From positions 57,592 through 121,591 of the forward strand of contig CAZUMW010000010.1 in assembly GCA_964621615.1 (NCBI GenBank): 64,000 nt of DNA, in the 5' to 3' direction. Numbering within the stretch: position 1 is the stretch's first letter; each line of letters starts with the position of its first letter. Below, in pieces: positions 17,477 through 26,172 of this stretch. This DNA is from CAZUMW01 sp964621615. Its GTDB lineage: Bacteria; Desulfobacterota; WTBG01; CAIYCZ01; CAIRTM01. The position numbers and the translations under genes are program-made. The notes under the pieces were generated by a model. The model had not been told where the DNA came from, made no database searches, and worked only from the letters and a program-made list of their open reading frames with translations.

Positions 17477-17777
17477 AGAAAACCTACGGACCTATAACCA
17501 AAAAAAAGCACATAAGAGCAATCGATATTGATTTTCAACCTGTTACAATCAGACACTAGGCAAACAAAATAAGACTTGGATTTTCATGACAAACGATTAT
17601 TTTTCTAAATTTTGAAATAGATTGTGGATATCAAAACTTTTTTTGGGTTATAGATCCGAAAACCTAACCACACAACAGATTTATTTTCAACGATTTTATT
17701 ATAAAGTTACGCTTGTCTGTTTTTCTAAAATATTCTGCCCTGCTAGACGCTGAAATTTTGTTTTTTGCGTTTTCGTG
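17477..17777. other. AT-rich intergenic region between truA and the DUF362 gene
   Basis: About 300 bases with no coding frame I trust. It presumably contains the DUF362 promoter (- strand), but no pair of -35 and -10 boxes stands out. No terminator is visible after truA. Confidence 0.4.
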
Positions 17778-18542
17778 TCAATACACCACCTTCCGCAAAA
17801 ACAGCCCCTGCGGGGGGGCGGTTATCCCTGCCAGCGAACGGTCGCGCGCATATAAAATTGCATTGAAATCATCCGCTGTCATTGAGCCGTTCCCTACATT
17901 GACGAGGGTCCCCACGATATTTCTCACCATGTGTTTCAGAAAAGCATTTGCCTGTATAACAAAAAGCACTACCGGATCTCGTATGTGTTTGCATCCTGCA
18001 AAGTGGACGTACCGTACCGGATCCACCTGCTCGCGATCAGCTCCCTGAAATGAGGAAAAGTCATGCACTCCAATAAGCGAACGTGCCGCCCGGTTCATTG
18101 CAGCAACATCAAGGGGCTTTTTTATATGCCATGAGTACCGGTATAAAAAGGGGGACCTTTCAGGGCTGTTCCAGATAAGATACCAGTATATTCGCTTTCT
18201 GGCCCGGTAGCGCGCATGAAAATTTTTATTGGCCTCTGTCATGTCCTGTATGTGGATCGAGGACGGCAGAAGGCTGTTTGCCCCCTTTTGCAGGGCCCCG
18301 ATGTCCAGGGCTCCGGTTGTCGTACAATGGGCTGCCTGGCCGAGCGCATGCACCCCCGTATCTGTCCGGCCTGCTCCATGAACAGTTATTTTTTCGTTTA
18401 ATATGCGCGACATGGCTGACTCAAGCGTTTGCTGCACCGTATTGCCATGGGGCTGGCTCTGCCAGCCGCTGTAGCCTGTCCCGTCAAAGGCGATGGTAAA
18501 CTTCAGCGTTCTCATAGGCGGATATTTGTCATTGACCGTCAT
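17778..18542 (-). CDS. truA: tRNA pseudouridine synthase A
   Basis: A 254-residue enzyme that forms pseudouridine at positions 38-40 of the tRNA anticodon arm. The catalytic Asp is in GAGRTDTGVHALGQ. FDGTGYSGWQ and the C-terminal FLKHMVRNIVG motif are also typical. The start may be 18542 or the ATG at 18515 (MRTLKFTIAFDG), where homologues usually begin; neither has a strong ribosome-binding site. It is divergent from hisG, 57 bases away. Confidence 0.94.
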   Translation of the reverse strand: MTVNDKYPPMRTLKFTIAFDGTGYSGWQSQPHGNTVQQTLESAMSRILNEKITVHGAGRTDTGVHALGQAAHCTTTGALDIGALQKGANSLLPSSIHIQDMTEANKNFHARYRARKRIYWYLIWNSPERSPFLYRYSWHIKKPLDVAAMNRAARSLIGVHDFSSFQGADREQVDPVRYVHFAGCKHIRDPVVLFVIQANAFLKHMVRNIVGTLVNVGNGSMTADDFNAILYARDRSLAGITAPPQGLFLRKVVY

Positions 18543-18599
18543 ATAGCACCATGATAATCTATCACATTATCATAAATCAACTTTGCAGAGGAGTATAAA

Positions 18600-19475
18600 G
18601 TGTCACAAAAGCTCAAGCTCGGCATCCCCAAAGGCAGCCTTGAAAAATCATCCATAGAGCTGTTCAGAAAATCAGGCTGGAATATCATTACCAGCTCACG
18701 GAGCTATTTTCCCCGAATCGACGATCCGGACATTTCATGCTCTCTGGTGCGCGCTCAGGAAATGCCCCGCTTTGTGGAGAACGGCACTCTTGACCTCGGT
18801 CTGACCGGTATGGACTGGATACTTGAAAACGAGTCCGATGTAGAGATTGTCGACGAGCTGGTATATTCCAAAGCTACAACACGGCCCGCCCGCTGGGTGC
18901 TTGTGGTAAAGGATGACTCCCCGGCAACCGCGCTGGAAGATATGAGAGGAAAAAAAATCTACACTGAGCTGGTAAACTTTACCCGGAAATACTTTGCAGA
19001 AAGAGACATAGATGTCGCCGTCGAATTCTCCTGGGGCGCGACAGAGGGGAAAGTTGTTGAAGATCTTGCTGACGCCATTGTCGAGGTGACTGAAACAGGC
19101 AGCACCATAAAAGCTCACGGCCTGAAAATCATACACACGCTGCTGGAGACAAGCACGCAGCTCGTGGCGAACAAAAAGGCATGGCAGGATCCATGGAAAA
19201 AAGAAAAAATATCCCAGATTTCACTGCTGCTCAAAGGCGCGCTGAGCGCCGATGGCATGGTGGGCCTTAAAATGAACGCCCCAAAAGAAAAGCTTGACAA
19301 TATTATCGGCATACTGCCCAGCCTGGCCGCACCGACAATCGCACATCTGTATAACAGCGACTGGTTTTCGGTTGAAACGGTCATTGCGGAGTCGACGGTC
19401 AGAGAGCTTATACCGCGCCTACAAAAAGAGGGTGCCCAGGGCATCATTGAATATTCGCTCAATAAAATCATATAG
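18600..19475 (+). CDS. hisG: ATP phosphoribosyltransferase, long form
   Basis: The first enzyme of histidine synthesis, joining ATP and PRPP. At 291 residues it is the long HisG form with a C-terminal regulatory ACT-like domain (from about 210), so histidine feedback is expected and HisZ is not needed. Motifs: GIPKGSLE at the N-terminus and DAIVEVTETGST in the PRPP loop. Translation starts with GTG at 18600, supported by AGAGGAG six bases before it. A possible -35 TTGACC at 18532 lies within the truA start. alr follows 17 bases later, so the two probably share a transcript although their pathways differ. Confidence 0.95.
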   Translation: MSQKLKLGIPKGSLEKSSIELFRKSGWNIITSSRSYFPRIDDPDISCSLVRAQEMPRFVENGTLDLGLTGMDWILENESDVEIVDELVYSKATTRPARWVLVVKDDSPATALEDMRGKKIYTELVNFTRKYFAERDIDVAVEFSWGATEGKVVEDLADAIVEVTETGSTIKAHGLKIIHTLLETSTQLVANKKAWQDPWKKEKISQISLLLKGALSADGMVGLKMNAPKEKLDNIIGILPSLAAPTIAHLYNSDWFSVETVIAESTVRELIPRLQKEGAQGIIEYSLNKII

Positions 19476-19492
19476 CCGCACCAGATTTTCTC

Positions 19493-20632
19493 ATGACCGA
19501 GCTTACCTGGGTAGAAATTTCCAAAAGCGCGCTTTCGCACAACATCAGCCAGTTCCGCCGCGTCGTCAGCCCCGGAACGATTCTCTGCCCCTGCGTTAAA
19601 GCAAATGCGTACGGTCACGGCCTGCTGAGCGCCGCATCGGTATTTTGCGAGGCGGGCGCGCAGTGGCTTTCAGTAAACGCTCTTTATGAGGCCGAAGAGC
19701 TCCGCGCAGCGGGCATTACCTGCCCGGTCTACATTCTGGGATATGTTTCAAAAAGCCAGCTGCGGCGCGCGATCGCGCTTGACTGCCGCCTGGCTGTCTA
19801 TAACAAAGAAACGCTCGAAGCGCTCAACCGGGCGGCGAAAGATCTCGGCACGTCCGCGCGCGTTCACCTTAAAATAGAAACCGGCACCAACCGGCAGGGA
19901 ATAGCCCCAGCCTCTCTGGCAACGTTTACACAGCAGGCATATACCTGCGGGCATATTGTTGTCGAAGGTATATCCACCCACTTTGCCAACATCGAGGATA
20001 CGACCGATCACAGCTATGCCGAGTGTCAGTTCAACACTTTTATAAAAGCTGCAGCCGGGCTGGAGGAGGCCGGCATGCGCATTCCCATGAAACACTGCGC
20101 AAACTCGGCAGCAACCATACTGTTCCCGGAAACACATCTTGATATGGTCAGGGTCGGCATTTCCGCATACGGAATGTGGCCGTCCAATGAAACCTACGTG
20201 TCCTACGTCAAAGAGCGAAAAAACGATTTCAGCCTCCGCCCCGCCTTCACGTGGAAATCACGGATAGCTCAGGTCAAAACAGTTCCCGCCGGCCAATATA
20301 TCGGCTACGGCTGCACCTTTAAAACAAGTCATGAAACCCGCCTCGCCGTTATTCCTGTCGGATACTATGACGGCTATGACCGCGGCATTTCCTGCGGCCA
20401 TGTGCTTATTCACGGAAAGCGCGCACCAATCCGGGGCAGAGTCTGCATGAACATCCTCATGGCAGAAGTGACCGATATACCGGAGGCCGACCTTGAGCAC
20501 GATGTCGTGCTGATCGGCAGAAGCGGTAATGAGTGCATTTCGGCAGAGCTGTTTGCCCGCTGGGCCGGCACTATAAACTATGAGGCAACCACTCGAGTAA
20601 ATGAGCGAATACCCCGCCTTCTAGTAGACTGA
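19493..20632 (+). CDS. alr: Alanine racemase
   Basis: A 379-residue PLP enzyme interconverting L- and D-alanine for peptidoglycan. The PLP lysine is in CVKANAYGHG (residues about 33-42). The catalytic Tyr of the C-terminal barrel falls in the YIGYGCTF region, and the Arg-containing RGRVCMNILM segment is present. Length is normal. It follows hisG closely and ends in a terminator before the convergent gap gene. Confidence 0.94.
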   Translation: MTELTWVEISKSALSHNISQFRRVVSPGTILCPCVKANAYGHGLLSAASVFCEAGAQWLSVNALYEAEELRAAGITCPVYILGYVSKSQLRRAIALDCRLAVYNKETLEALNRAAKDLGTSARVHLKIETGTNRQGIAPASLATFTQQAYTCGHIVVEGISTHFANIEDTTDHSYAECQFNTFIKAAAGLEEAGMRIPMKHCANSAATILFPETHLDMVRVGISAYGMWPSNETYVSYVKERKNDFSLRPAFTWKSRIAQVKTVPAGQYIGYGCTFKTSHETRLAVIPVGYYDGYDRGISCGHVLIHGKRAPIRGRVCMNILMAEVTDIPEADLEHDVVLIGRSGNECISAELFARWAGTINYEATTRVNERIPRLLVD

Positions 20633-20665
20633 GAAGCGCTTCGCGCTGCTTCTGCTTTCTTTTTA
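20632..20665 (+). terminator. Terminator after alr
   Basis: AGAAGC pairs with GCTTCT, with a further GC/GC step inside, followed by CTTTCTTTTT. It overlaps the alr stop codon and reaches the gap stop codon on the other strand. Confidence 0.75.
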
Positions 20666-21658
20666 TTAGACCGGCGCCTCAAGCGCATGACGTATCATCT
20701 GGTTGGCATAGCCCCACTCATTATCATACCAGCTCAGCACTTTTACCAGATTGCCGCCGACAACCTGCGTCATGCCCAGATCTACAACAGAGGCACGGGG
20801 ATCCTTAATAATATCTGACGATACTGCAGGATCGCTCGTAACACCGAGAATATTCTCATATTGTGCGCTGCAGGACTCTTCCGTGAAAATGGCGTTGACT
20901 TCTTCCGCAGTGGTATCCCGTGATGCGAAAAATACGACATCCGCCAGCGAGCCAACGGGAACCGGGCCCCTGACAGCGATACCGTCGAATGTGCCCTCAT
21001 ATTCAGGGAGCACCTTTGTGGTAGCAATTGCTGCCCCGGTAGTTGTGGGAACAAAATTCACCGCACCGGCACGGCCCCGGCGTTTCTTTTTGCTGGGAGA
21101 ATCAACGATTTTCTGCCCCCCGGTATATGCATGAATTGTTGTCATTATTGCTTTTTCAACGCCGATGCGGCGGGCCATAATTTCACAAACGGGCGCAATA
21201 CAGTTTGTCGTGCAGCTTGCAGTGGAAACCACCCTGTCTGATGATGACGGCTTGTTAATGCCATGAACGATTGTAGTAACTCCGTCTCCTTTTGCCGGTG
21301 CAGACAGTATCACGTAGCGCGCACCGGCCTGCAGATGCTTTTCAAGCTCTTCCTTCCGGGTAAAAACGCCGGTACACTCAAAAACAATATCAACGCCTTT
21401 GTCCTTCCATGGAAGCAGTGACGGATCTTTTTCGTTGAACAGAGCGCATCGGGCATCCCCCGCCAGAAGCTCATTGTTGTCGCAGGAGACATGTTCCTCC
21501 AATCGTCCGTATGCTGTGTCATATTTCAACAAATAGGCAAGCGTTTCAGCATCGACCAGGTCATTAACGGCAACGACCTGCACATCGGGTATATTCATCA
21601 TGATCTTAAAAGCAGCCCGCCCTATTCTGCCCATACCGTTAATTGCAACATTTTTCAT
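20666..21658 (-). CDS. gap: Glyceraldehyde-3-phosphate dehydrogenase (type I)
   Basis: A 330-residue glycolytic and gluconeogenic dehydrogenase. NAD-binding GMGRIGR is near residue 7, the catalytic Cys is in STASCTTNC (about residue 152) and WYDNEWGY is near the C-terminus. The longer frame reaches 21787, but GGAGG nine bases before the ATG at 21658 and family alignment fix the shorter start. No pgk follows. A candidate promoter and a palindrome lie at 21842-21890. Confidence 0.95.
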   Translation of the reverse strand: MKNVAINGMGRIGRAAFKIMMNIPDVQVVAVNDLVDAETLAYLLKYDTAYGRLEEHVSCDNNELLAGDARCALFNEKDPSLLPWKDKGVDIVFECTGVFTRKEELEKHLQAGARYVILSAPAKGDGVTTIVHGINKPSSSDRVVSTASCTTNCIAPVCEIMARRIGVEKAIMTTIHAYTGGQKIVDSPSKKKRRGRAGAVNFVPTTTGAAIATTKVLPEYEGTFDGIAVRGPVPVGSLADVVFFASRDTTAEEVNAIFTEESCSAQYENILGVTSDPAVSSDIIKDPRASVVDLGMTQVVGGNLVKVLSWYDNEWGYANQMIRHALEAPV

Positions 21659-21841
21659 AGCCGAACCCTCCATAAAAATATTTGCTTCGTGCGGCAGTAC
21701 AAACCAGACAATACGCGTGCATTCTGTCGGTATTTTTGAGCAAAAACAATACCAGACCCGAATTCGGCTGATGAATCCTTCTAACACCCCCGTTTCTGCG
21801 CTCCTTTTTTTCTGCAGACAGCAGTGTAAAAATATTTCCGG

Positions 21842-21870
21842 TGTATATTAAATTCACATCACCGGTACAA
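21842..21870 (-). promoter_or_regulatory. Candidate promoter for gap
   Basis: Read on the - strand, TTGTAC and TATACA are separated by 17 bases. The match is partial (three bases of the -35). The start codon of gap is about 180 bases downstream. Confidence 0.35.
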
Positions 21871-21873
21871 ACT

Positions 21874-21890
21874 GTGTATTGTCTATACAC
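21874..21890. promoter_or_regulatory. Palindrome upstream of the gap promoter (operator candidate)
   Basis: GTGTAT-N5-ATACAC is a perfect inverted repeat ending four bases from the putative -35 of gap. Size and position suit a dimeric regulator. No regulator gene is adjacent. Confidence 0.35.
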
Positions 21891-22077
21891 TACGGGCGGC
21901 CGGCTCATCTGTCTCTTTGCTTTCCGATCGCTGCTCACCGCATAATTTCAGCTATTTCACTTAGCAAACCGGATATGCAGCCCGGCATAGAATACCGGCT
22001 GACATGTTGGAACTGTCTTTGCTTACCATTGATAAGCGGGCAGCAAAAAATACAATCCTATATGCAGGAGGACCGGC

Positions 22078-22155
22078 ATGAGTACAGATCATATTAAGCA
22101 CCATAGCAACCGGGTACGCTCTCCGCCTTTCGACAGGCACCCGCAACCGGTGTAG
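22078..22155 (+). CDS. Possible 25-residue leader peptide or small protein
   Basis: An ATG with an ideal ribosome-binding site (AGGAGG at 22066-22071, six-base spacing) opens 25 codons beginning MSTDHIKHHSNRVR and ending HPQPV. The peptide is rich in His, Arg and Pro with no TM segment. It lies 46 bases before the triple-repeat membrane protein gene. It could be an upstream leader frame or a stray ORF; only the ribosome-binding site supports it. Confidence 0.3.
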   Translation: MSTDHIKHHSNRVRSPPFDRHPQPV

Positions 22156-22201
22156 CCTCTGGCAATTACATATTTAAACAGCACAAAAAAAGGAGAAACC
22201 T

Positions 22202-22861
22202 ATGGATGCCGCAGCAATAAGAGAAAAAGAAAAAACAGCAAAAGCACTATTCGGGGGATCACTTGTTGAAATAATAGCCGGCGGAGCCGCGCTGGTGGTC
22301 GCTATACTCGGCCTGGCGGGCATGCTGTCAGAAGTGCTCCTCGCCGTTGCTGCTATTGCGGTAAGCGTTTCGATGCTTTTTGAGGGAGGGGCAATTGCAG
22401 CGCGCTTTTCCAAGCTGCTTTCAGAAACCTCTGAAGGAAGGCTCGATGCGGTTAAGCTAGAAGCGGGAACAAGTGCGGAATCGGTAGGCGGGGTTGTCGG
22501 CCTTGCTCTGGGTATTCTCGCACTTCTCGGCATTGCGCCGCTGGTGCTTGTAGCGATCGCAGCGATCGTGCTCGGGGGAGCGCTGATTGTCGGCACAGGG
22601 GTTAAGACAAACCTGAACAGGCTCGAGATCTCTCAGACCGGCGAGCAGGAAAACGTCGAGCAGATAGCACATCACGCACTAAGCTCAGCAGCCGGAGTCC
22701 AGCTGCTGATCGGCCTCGGCGCAGTGGCGCTTGGCATACTGTCGCTCGTGGGGATAGAGCCGGTCGTTCTGGCGCTTGTGGCAATGCTTGCGCTTGCAAC
22801 GTCTATCCTGTTCAGCGGAACCGCTATAAGCGGCAGAATGCTAAACATTTTTCACGGGTGA
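22202..22861 (+). CDS. Membrane protein with three tandem TM-hairpin repeats
   Basis: A 219-residue, Ala/Gly/Leu/Ile-rich protein with about six TM helices and AAGGAG before its ATG. It consists of three similar units of about 55 residues starting near residues 18, 92 and 160. Each has a pair of helices with the pattern (A/G)(I/L)LxLxGxxxxVLLAxxAxAxxxxxLxxGxA. Units 2 and 3 share GILxLxGIxPxVLxxxA almost exactly. Linkers are charged and soluble. I do not recognise a named family or function. It ends in a terminator-like hairpin, so it may be transcribed alone or with the small frame before it. Confidence 0.75.
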   Translation: MDAAAIREKEKTAKALFGGSLVEIIAGGAALVVAILGLAGMLSEVLLAVAAIAVSVSMLFEGGAIAARFSKLLSETSEGRLDAVKLEAGTSAESVGGVVGLALGILALLGIAPLVLVAIAAIVLGGALIVGTGVKTNLNRLEISQTGEQENVEQIAHHALSSAAGVQLLIGLGAVALGILSLVGIEPVVLALVAMLALATSILFSGTAISGRMLNIFHG

Positions 22862-22884
22862 TGCGCAGCAGCTTATCAGGGCAT

Positions 22885-22921
22885 ACAGGGCGTGGGACTC
22901 CACGCCCTGTGCCTGTCTTTT
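22885..22921 (+). terminator. Hairpin terminator between the membrane protein gene and era
   Basis: ACAGGGCGTGG pairs perfectly with CCACGCCCTGT around a four-base loop, then GCCTGTCTTTT. The stem is strong and the T run modest. It sits between convergent genes. Confidence 0.7.
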
Positions 22922-22924
22922 GCC

Positions 22925-23809
22925 TTAGCGGTACCCCAGCTTTCTGAGAGACGCCGGGCTGTCTCGCCACTTTTTCTCAACCTTGACCTGCAGGTCAAGA
23001 TAGACCCGGTAGCCAAGGAACTGTTCTATGCGCTCGCGGGAGGCTCTGCCGATATCACGGATCATCGTGCCGCGGCTGCCGATAATAATGGCTTTTTGTG
23101 ATTCCTTCTCTACATATACGCTTGCCTGAATAAAAGCCCCCTTTCCACTGCCGCGCTCTTTCATATCATCTATGACCACCGCGCTGCTGTAGGGAATCTC
23201 CTGCTTTGTTCTCAGGAATAGCTGCTCGCGAATAATTTCACCGATAAAATCGCGCTCGATCTGATCAGAGACAATATCTTCTGGATAATACGGCGGTGCT
23301 TCCGGCAGCGCGGACACCGTACACTCAAGCAGGCTGTCCGTATTTTCCCCCGAGAGCGCCGACACGGGAATGATTTCATCAAATAACATAATGTCCCGAT
23401 ACGCTGCAATTACCGGCAGCAGTTCTTTTTTGTCCTTAATACGGTCAACCTTGTTTATGATCAGAAATGTTGTAATCCCGCAAGGGCTGATGCGGTTAAG
23501 CAGCTCTCTTTCTCGCTCTCCCGGCAAAGCACACTCAACAATGGCATAGACAATATCGGCGTCCTGAAAGCTCCTCTCGGCAGCATCCACCATATATTCT
23601 CCGAGGCTGTCCTGCGGCCGGTGAATGCCCGCGGTATCAAAAAATATTATCTGTGCGTTTTCCGTACTTAATATGCCGCGCACCACGCTGCGCGTTGTCT
23701 GCGGCTTCGGGGTCACGATGGACAGCTGCGACCCGACCAGCCGGTTCATCAGCGTCGATTTGCCCACATTCGGGGCACCGGCAACGGCAACATATCCCGC
23801 TTTATGCAC
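22925..23809 (-). CDS. era: GTPase Era
   Basis: A 294-residue essential GTPase for 16S rRNA and 30S maturation. G1 is GAPNVGKST, G3 is DTAG and G4 is NKVD. The C-terminal KH domain contains GSRGTMIRDIGRASRERIE and the usual LDLQVKVEKKWR ending. Length is normal. The upstream tyrosine phosphatase gene ends four bases before the era start, so they are probably co-transcribed. Confidence 0.96.
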   Translation of the reverse strand: MHKAGYVAVAGAPNVGKSTLMNRLVGSQLSIVTPKPQTTRSVVRGILSTENAQIIFFDTAGIHRPQDSLGEYMVDAAERSFQDADIVYAIVECALPGERERELLNRISPCGITTFLIINKVDRIKDKKELLPVIAAYRDIMLFDEIIPVSALSGENTDSLLECTVSALPEAPPYYPEDIVSDQIERDFIGEIIREQLFLRTKQEIPYSSAVVIDDMKERGSGKGAFIQASVYVEKESQKAIIIGSRGTMIRDIGRASRERIEQFLGYRVYLDLQVKVEKKWRDSPASLRKLGYR

Positions 23810-23813
23810 GTAT

Positions 23814-24260
23814 TCACACTCCCTGTTTGTTTATGTAATCACGATATGACTCAAGTACCATATACTGCTCCACAGATTGCGGGGCAGCGCCGGAACCGTT
23901 CACCTTCCGTGCCGCATCCGCCAGTTCATATCCGCGGTAGAGCAAATACGCTATAAGGATGGTGCCCGTCCTTCCGATTCCGGCATAGCAGTGAACAAGC
24001 ACCGGAATGTCCGAGGCAATCCTGCTGTCAATCCACTGAACAATCCGGTGCAGCTGCTCAAGCCCGGGAGCGCCGAAATCCGGTATCGGGCTGTGCAGCA
24101 CCTCAAAGCCGTATGCGCGCTCCTGTGCGGCAACATTGCTGAACATGTCCTCAAGAAGATTGACAACCGCGCCGATCCCCTCCTGTTTCCATTCCAGCAG
24201 ATTATCAGCATCGGGCAGAGAAGCGCGGGCAAGTTTTTTCTCAAGCAGCCAGGCAAACAC
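23814..24260 (-). CDS. Dual-specificity / tyrosine protein phosphatase
   Basis: A 148-residue cytoplasmic phosphatase of the DSP/PTP superfamily. The P-loop is HCYAGIGRTGT (Cys-x5-Arg) near residue 88. The general-acid Asp is probably in SPIPDFGAP. Size fits the minimal prokaryotic DSP domain. The start is a GTG at 24260 without a clear ribosome-binding site; an in-frame stop lies shortly upstream. It is four bases from era. Confidence 0.85.
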   Translation of the reverse strand: MFAWLLEKKLARASLPDADNLLEWKQEGIGAVVNLLEDMFSNVAAQERAYGFEVLHSPIPDFGAPGLEQLHRIVQWIDSRIASDIPVLVHCYAGIGRTGTILIAYLLYRGYELADAARKVNGSGAAPQSVEQYMVLESYRDYINKQGV

Positions 24261-24422
24261 GGGTATGTATTCTTGTGTTAGTTATTGCTTTATTAAGAAA
24301 TCCCTTTCAAAGGGAAACTGCTTTTGTGCCCATCAACCCGTTTTCAAAAGAGGTGGGGGGCAGGAAGGATTACATTACCTCACTTGTTATACGTAAAGAA
24401 ACCTGTTTTCCTCTGAACGCTG

Positions 24423-26120
24423 TCACCCCCCGGCAGCCTTTATTTTAGCCCACTGATCACGCAGGGTTATGGTTCTGTTGAATATGGGCCTGCCGTCGGC
24501 GCTGCGGTCGCTGTCGACACAAAAATAGCCCAGCCGCTCGAACTGATACCGCTCGCCGGCACGGGCCCCGGCAAGAGCGGGCTCAACATAGCAGGCCGGC
24601 AGAACTGTCAGGGAGGCATCATTGAGGTTATCGGTAAAATCCCGGCCCTCTGTAACCCCCGCAGGATTTTCACGGGTAAACAGACGGTCATAGAGCCTGA
24701 CCTCAGCCTCACACGCATGCCGGGCAGACACCCAGTGAAGCGTTGCTTTGACTTTTCTGCCGTCAGGGGAATCCCCGCCCCGAGTGGCCGGATCGTACGT
24801 GCAGCGAATCTCGGTGATTTCACCGCTCTGCTCATCCCGTACCACTCCCACGCAGGTTATAAAATAAGCGTACCGCAGCCGCACTTCCCGCCCGGGAGCA
24901 AGCCGGAAAAACTTCTTCGGCGGATTTTCCATAAAATCATCGCGCTCAATATATAAAATGCGCGAAAACGGTACCATGCGGGTTCCCGCCTCGGGATCTT
25001 CAGGATTATTGACTGCTTCAACCTCTTCAGATGTCCCCTCCGGATAATTTTCAATGACCACGCGAAGCGGGTTCAGCACCCCCATCACCCGGGGGGCGCT
25101 TTTGTTCAAGCTCTCACGCACACAGTGCTCAAGCAGCGCCATATCAACCAGGCTATCCCGTTTGGCAACGCCGATGCGGCTGCAGAAATTGCGGATGGCC
25201 TCAGCAGTGTACCCGCGCCGTCGCATGCCGGCAATGGTGGGCATGCGCGGATCATCCCATCCGGAGACATGCCCCTGATCAACGAGGAGGCGAAGCATCC
25301 TCTTGCTCATCACGGTGTGGCTGAGGTTAAGGCGTGCAAACTCTATCTGCTGCGGATGGCAGGGCACCTCAAGCTGATCAAGAAACCAGTCATACAGGGG
25401 GCGGTGATCCTCGAACTCGAGCGTGCAGATGGAATGAGTTATACCCTCCAGCGCATCGGAGATGCAGTGTGCAAAATCATACATCGGATAAATGCACCAC
25501 GCATCTCCCGTACGGTGATGATGCTGGTGCTGAATCCGGTAAATCACCGGGTCACGCATATTTAAATTCGGTGACGCCATATCGATTCTGGCCCGGAGGA
25601 CCCGGCTTCCGTCAGGAAATTCGCCGGCGCGCATACGCTGAAACAAATCAAGATTTTCCTCCACGCTGCGGTCTCTAAACGGGCTGTTTCTGCCCGCCTC
25701 GGTAAGGGTGCCGCGATATTCACGGATCTTATCGGGGCTCAAATCGCATACATAAGCCTTGCCGTGTTTAATAAGCTGGATGGCGTATCCATACAGCTGC
25801 TCAAAATAATCCGATGCATAAAACAGCCGGTCATCCCAGCTGCAGCCAAGCCACCACACATCCTCCTGTATTGCGCATACAAATATTTCCTCCTCTTTGC
25901 TGGGATTCGTATCATCAAAGCGCAGATTGCACTGCCCGCCGTATTCAGCGGCGATATTGAAATTGAGGCAAATTGACTTAGCATGCCCAATGTGCAGATA
26001 GCCGTTCGGCTCAGGCGGAAACCGAGTATGCACCGTGCCGCCGTTTTTATTGTTAGCGACATCCTGTGAAACAATCCCTCTGATGAAATCTTTTGCTGCT
26101 GCATCTTCTGACCGGTTCAT
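24423..26120 (-). CDS. glnS: Glutaminyl-tRNA synthetase
   Basis: A 565-residue class I synthetase. HIGH is in GYLHIGHAKS, the KMSKS loop is VMSKRM, and the C-terminal beta-barrel anticodon domains begin near residue 340. Length matches bacterial GlnS. Its presence with gltX suggests direct charging of Gln-tRNA, although an amidotransferase elsewhere cannot be excluded. It follows the MBL hydrolase gene by 52 bases on the same strand. Confidence 0.96.
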   Translation of the reverse strand: MNRSEDAAAKDFIRGIVSQDVANNKNGGTVHTRFPPEPNGYLHIGHAKSICLNFNIAAEYGGQCNLRFDDTNPSKEEEIFVCAIQEDVWWLGCSWDDRLFYASDYFEQLYGYAIQLIKHGKAYVCDLSPDKIREYRGTLTEAGRNSPFRDRSVEENLDLFQRMRAGEFPDGSRVLRARIDMASPNLNMRDPVIYRIQHQHHHRTGDAWCIYPMYDFAHCISDALEGITHSICTLEFEDHRPLYDWFLDQLEVPCHPQQIEFARLNLSHTVMSKRMLRLLVDQGHVSGWDDPRMPTIAGMRRRGYTAEAIRNFCSRIGVAKRDSLVDMALLEHCVRESLNKSAPRVMGVLNPLRVVIENYPEGTSEEVEAVNNPEDPEAGTRMVPFSRILYIERDDFMENPPKKFFRLAPGREVRLRYAYFITCVGVVRDEQSGEITEIRCTYDPATRGGDSPDGRKVKATLHWVSARHACEAEVRLYDRLFTRENPAGVTEGRDFTDNLNDASLTVLPACYVEPALAGARAGERYQFERLGYFCVDSDRSADGRPIFNRTITLRDQWAKIKAAGG

Positions 26121-26172
26121 GCACTGATCTCCATTAAACTGTTGTGTGGCCCTATGATCGGGCCTGCGGTCG

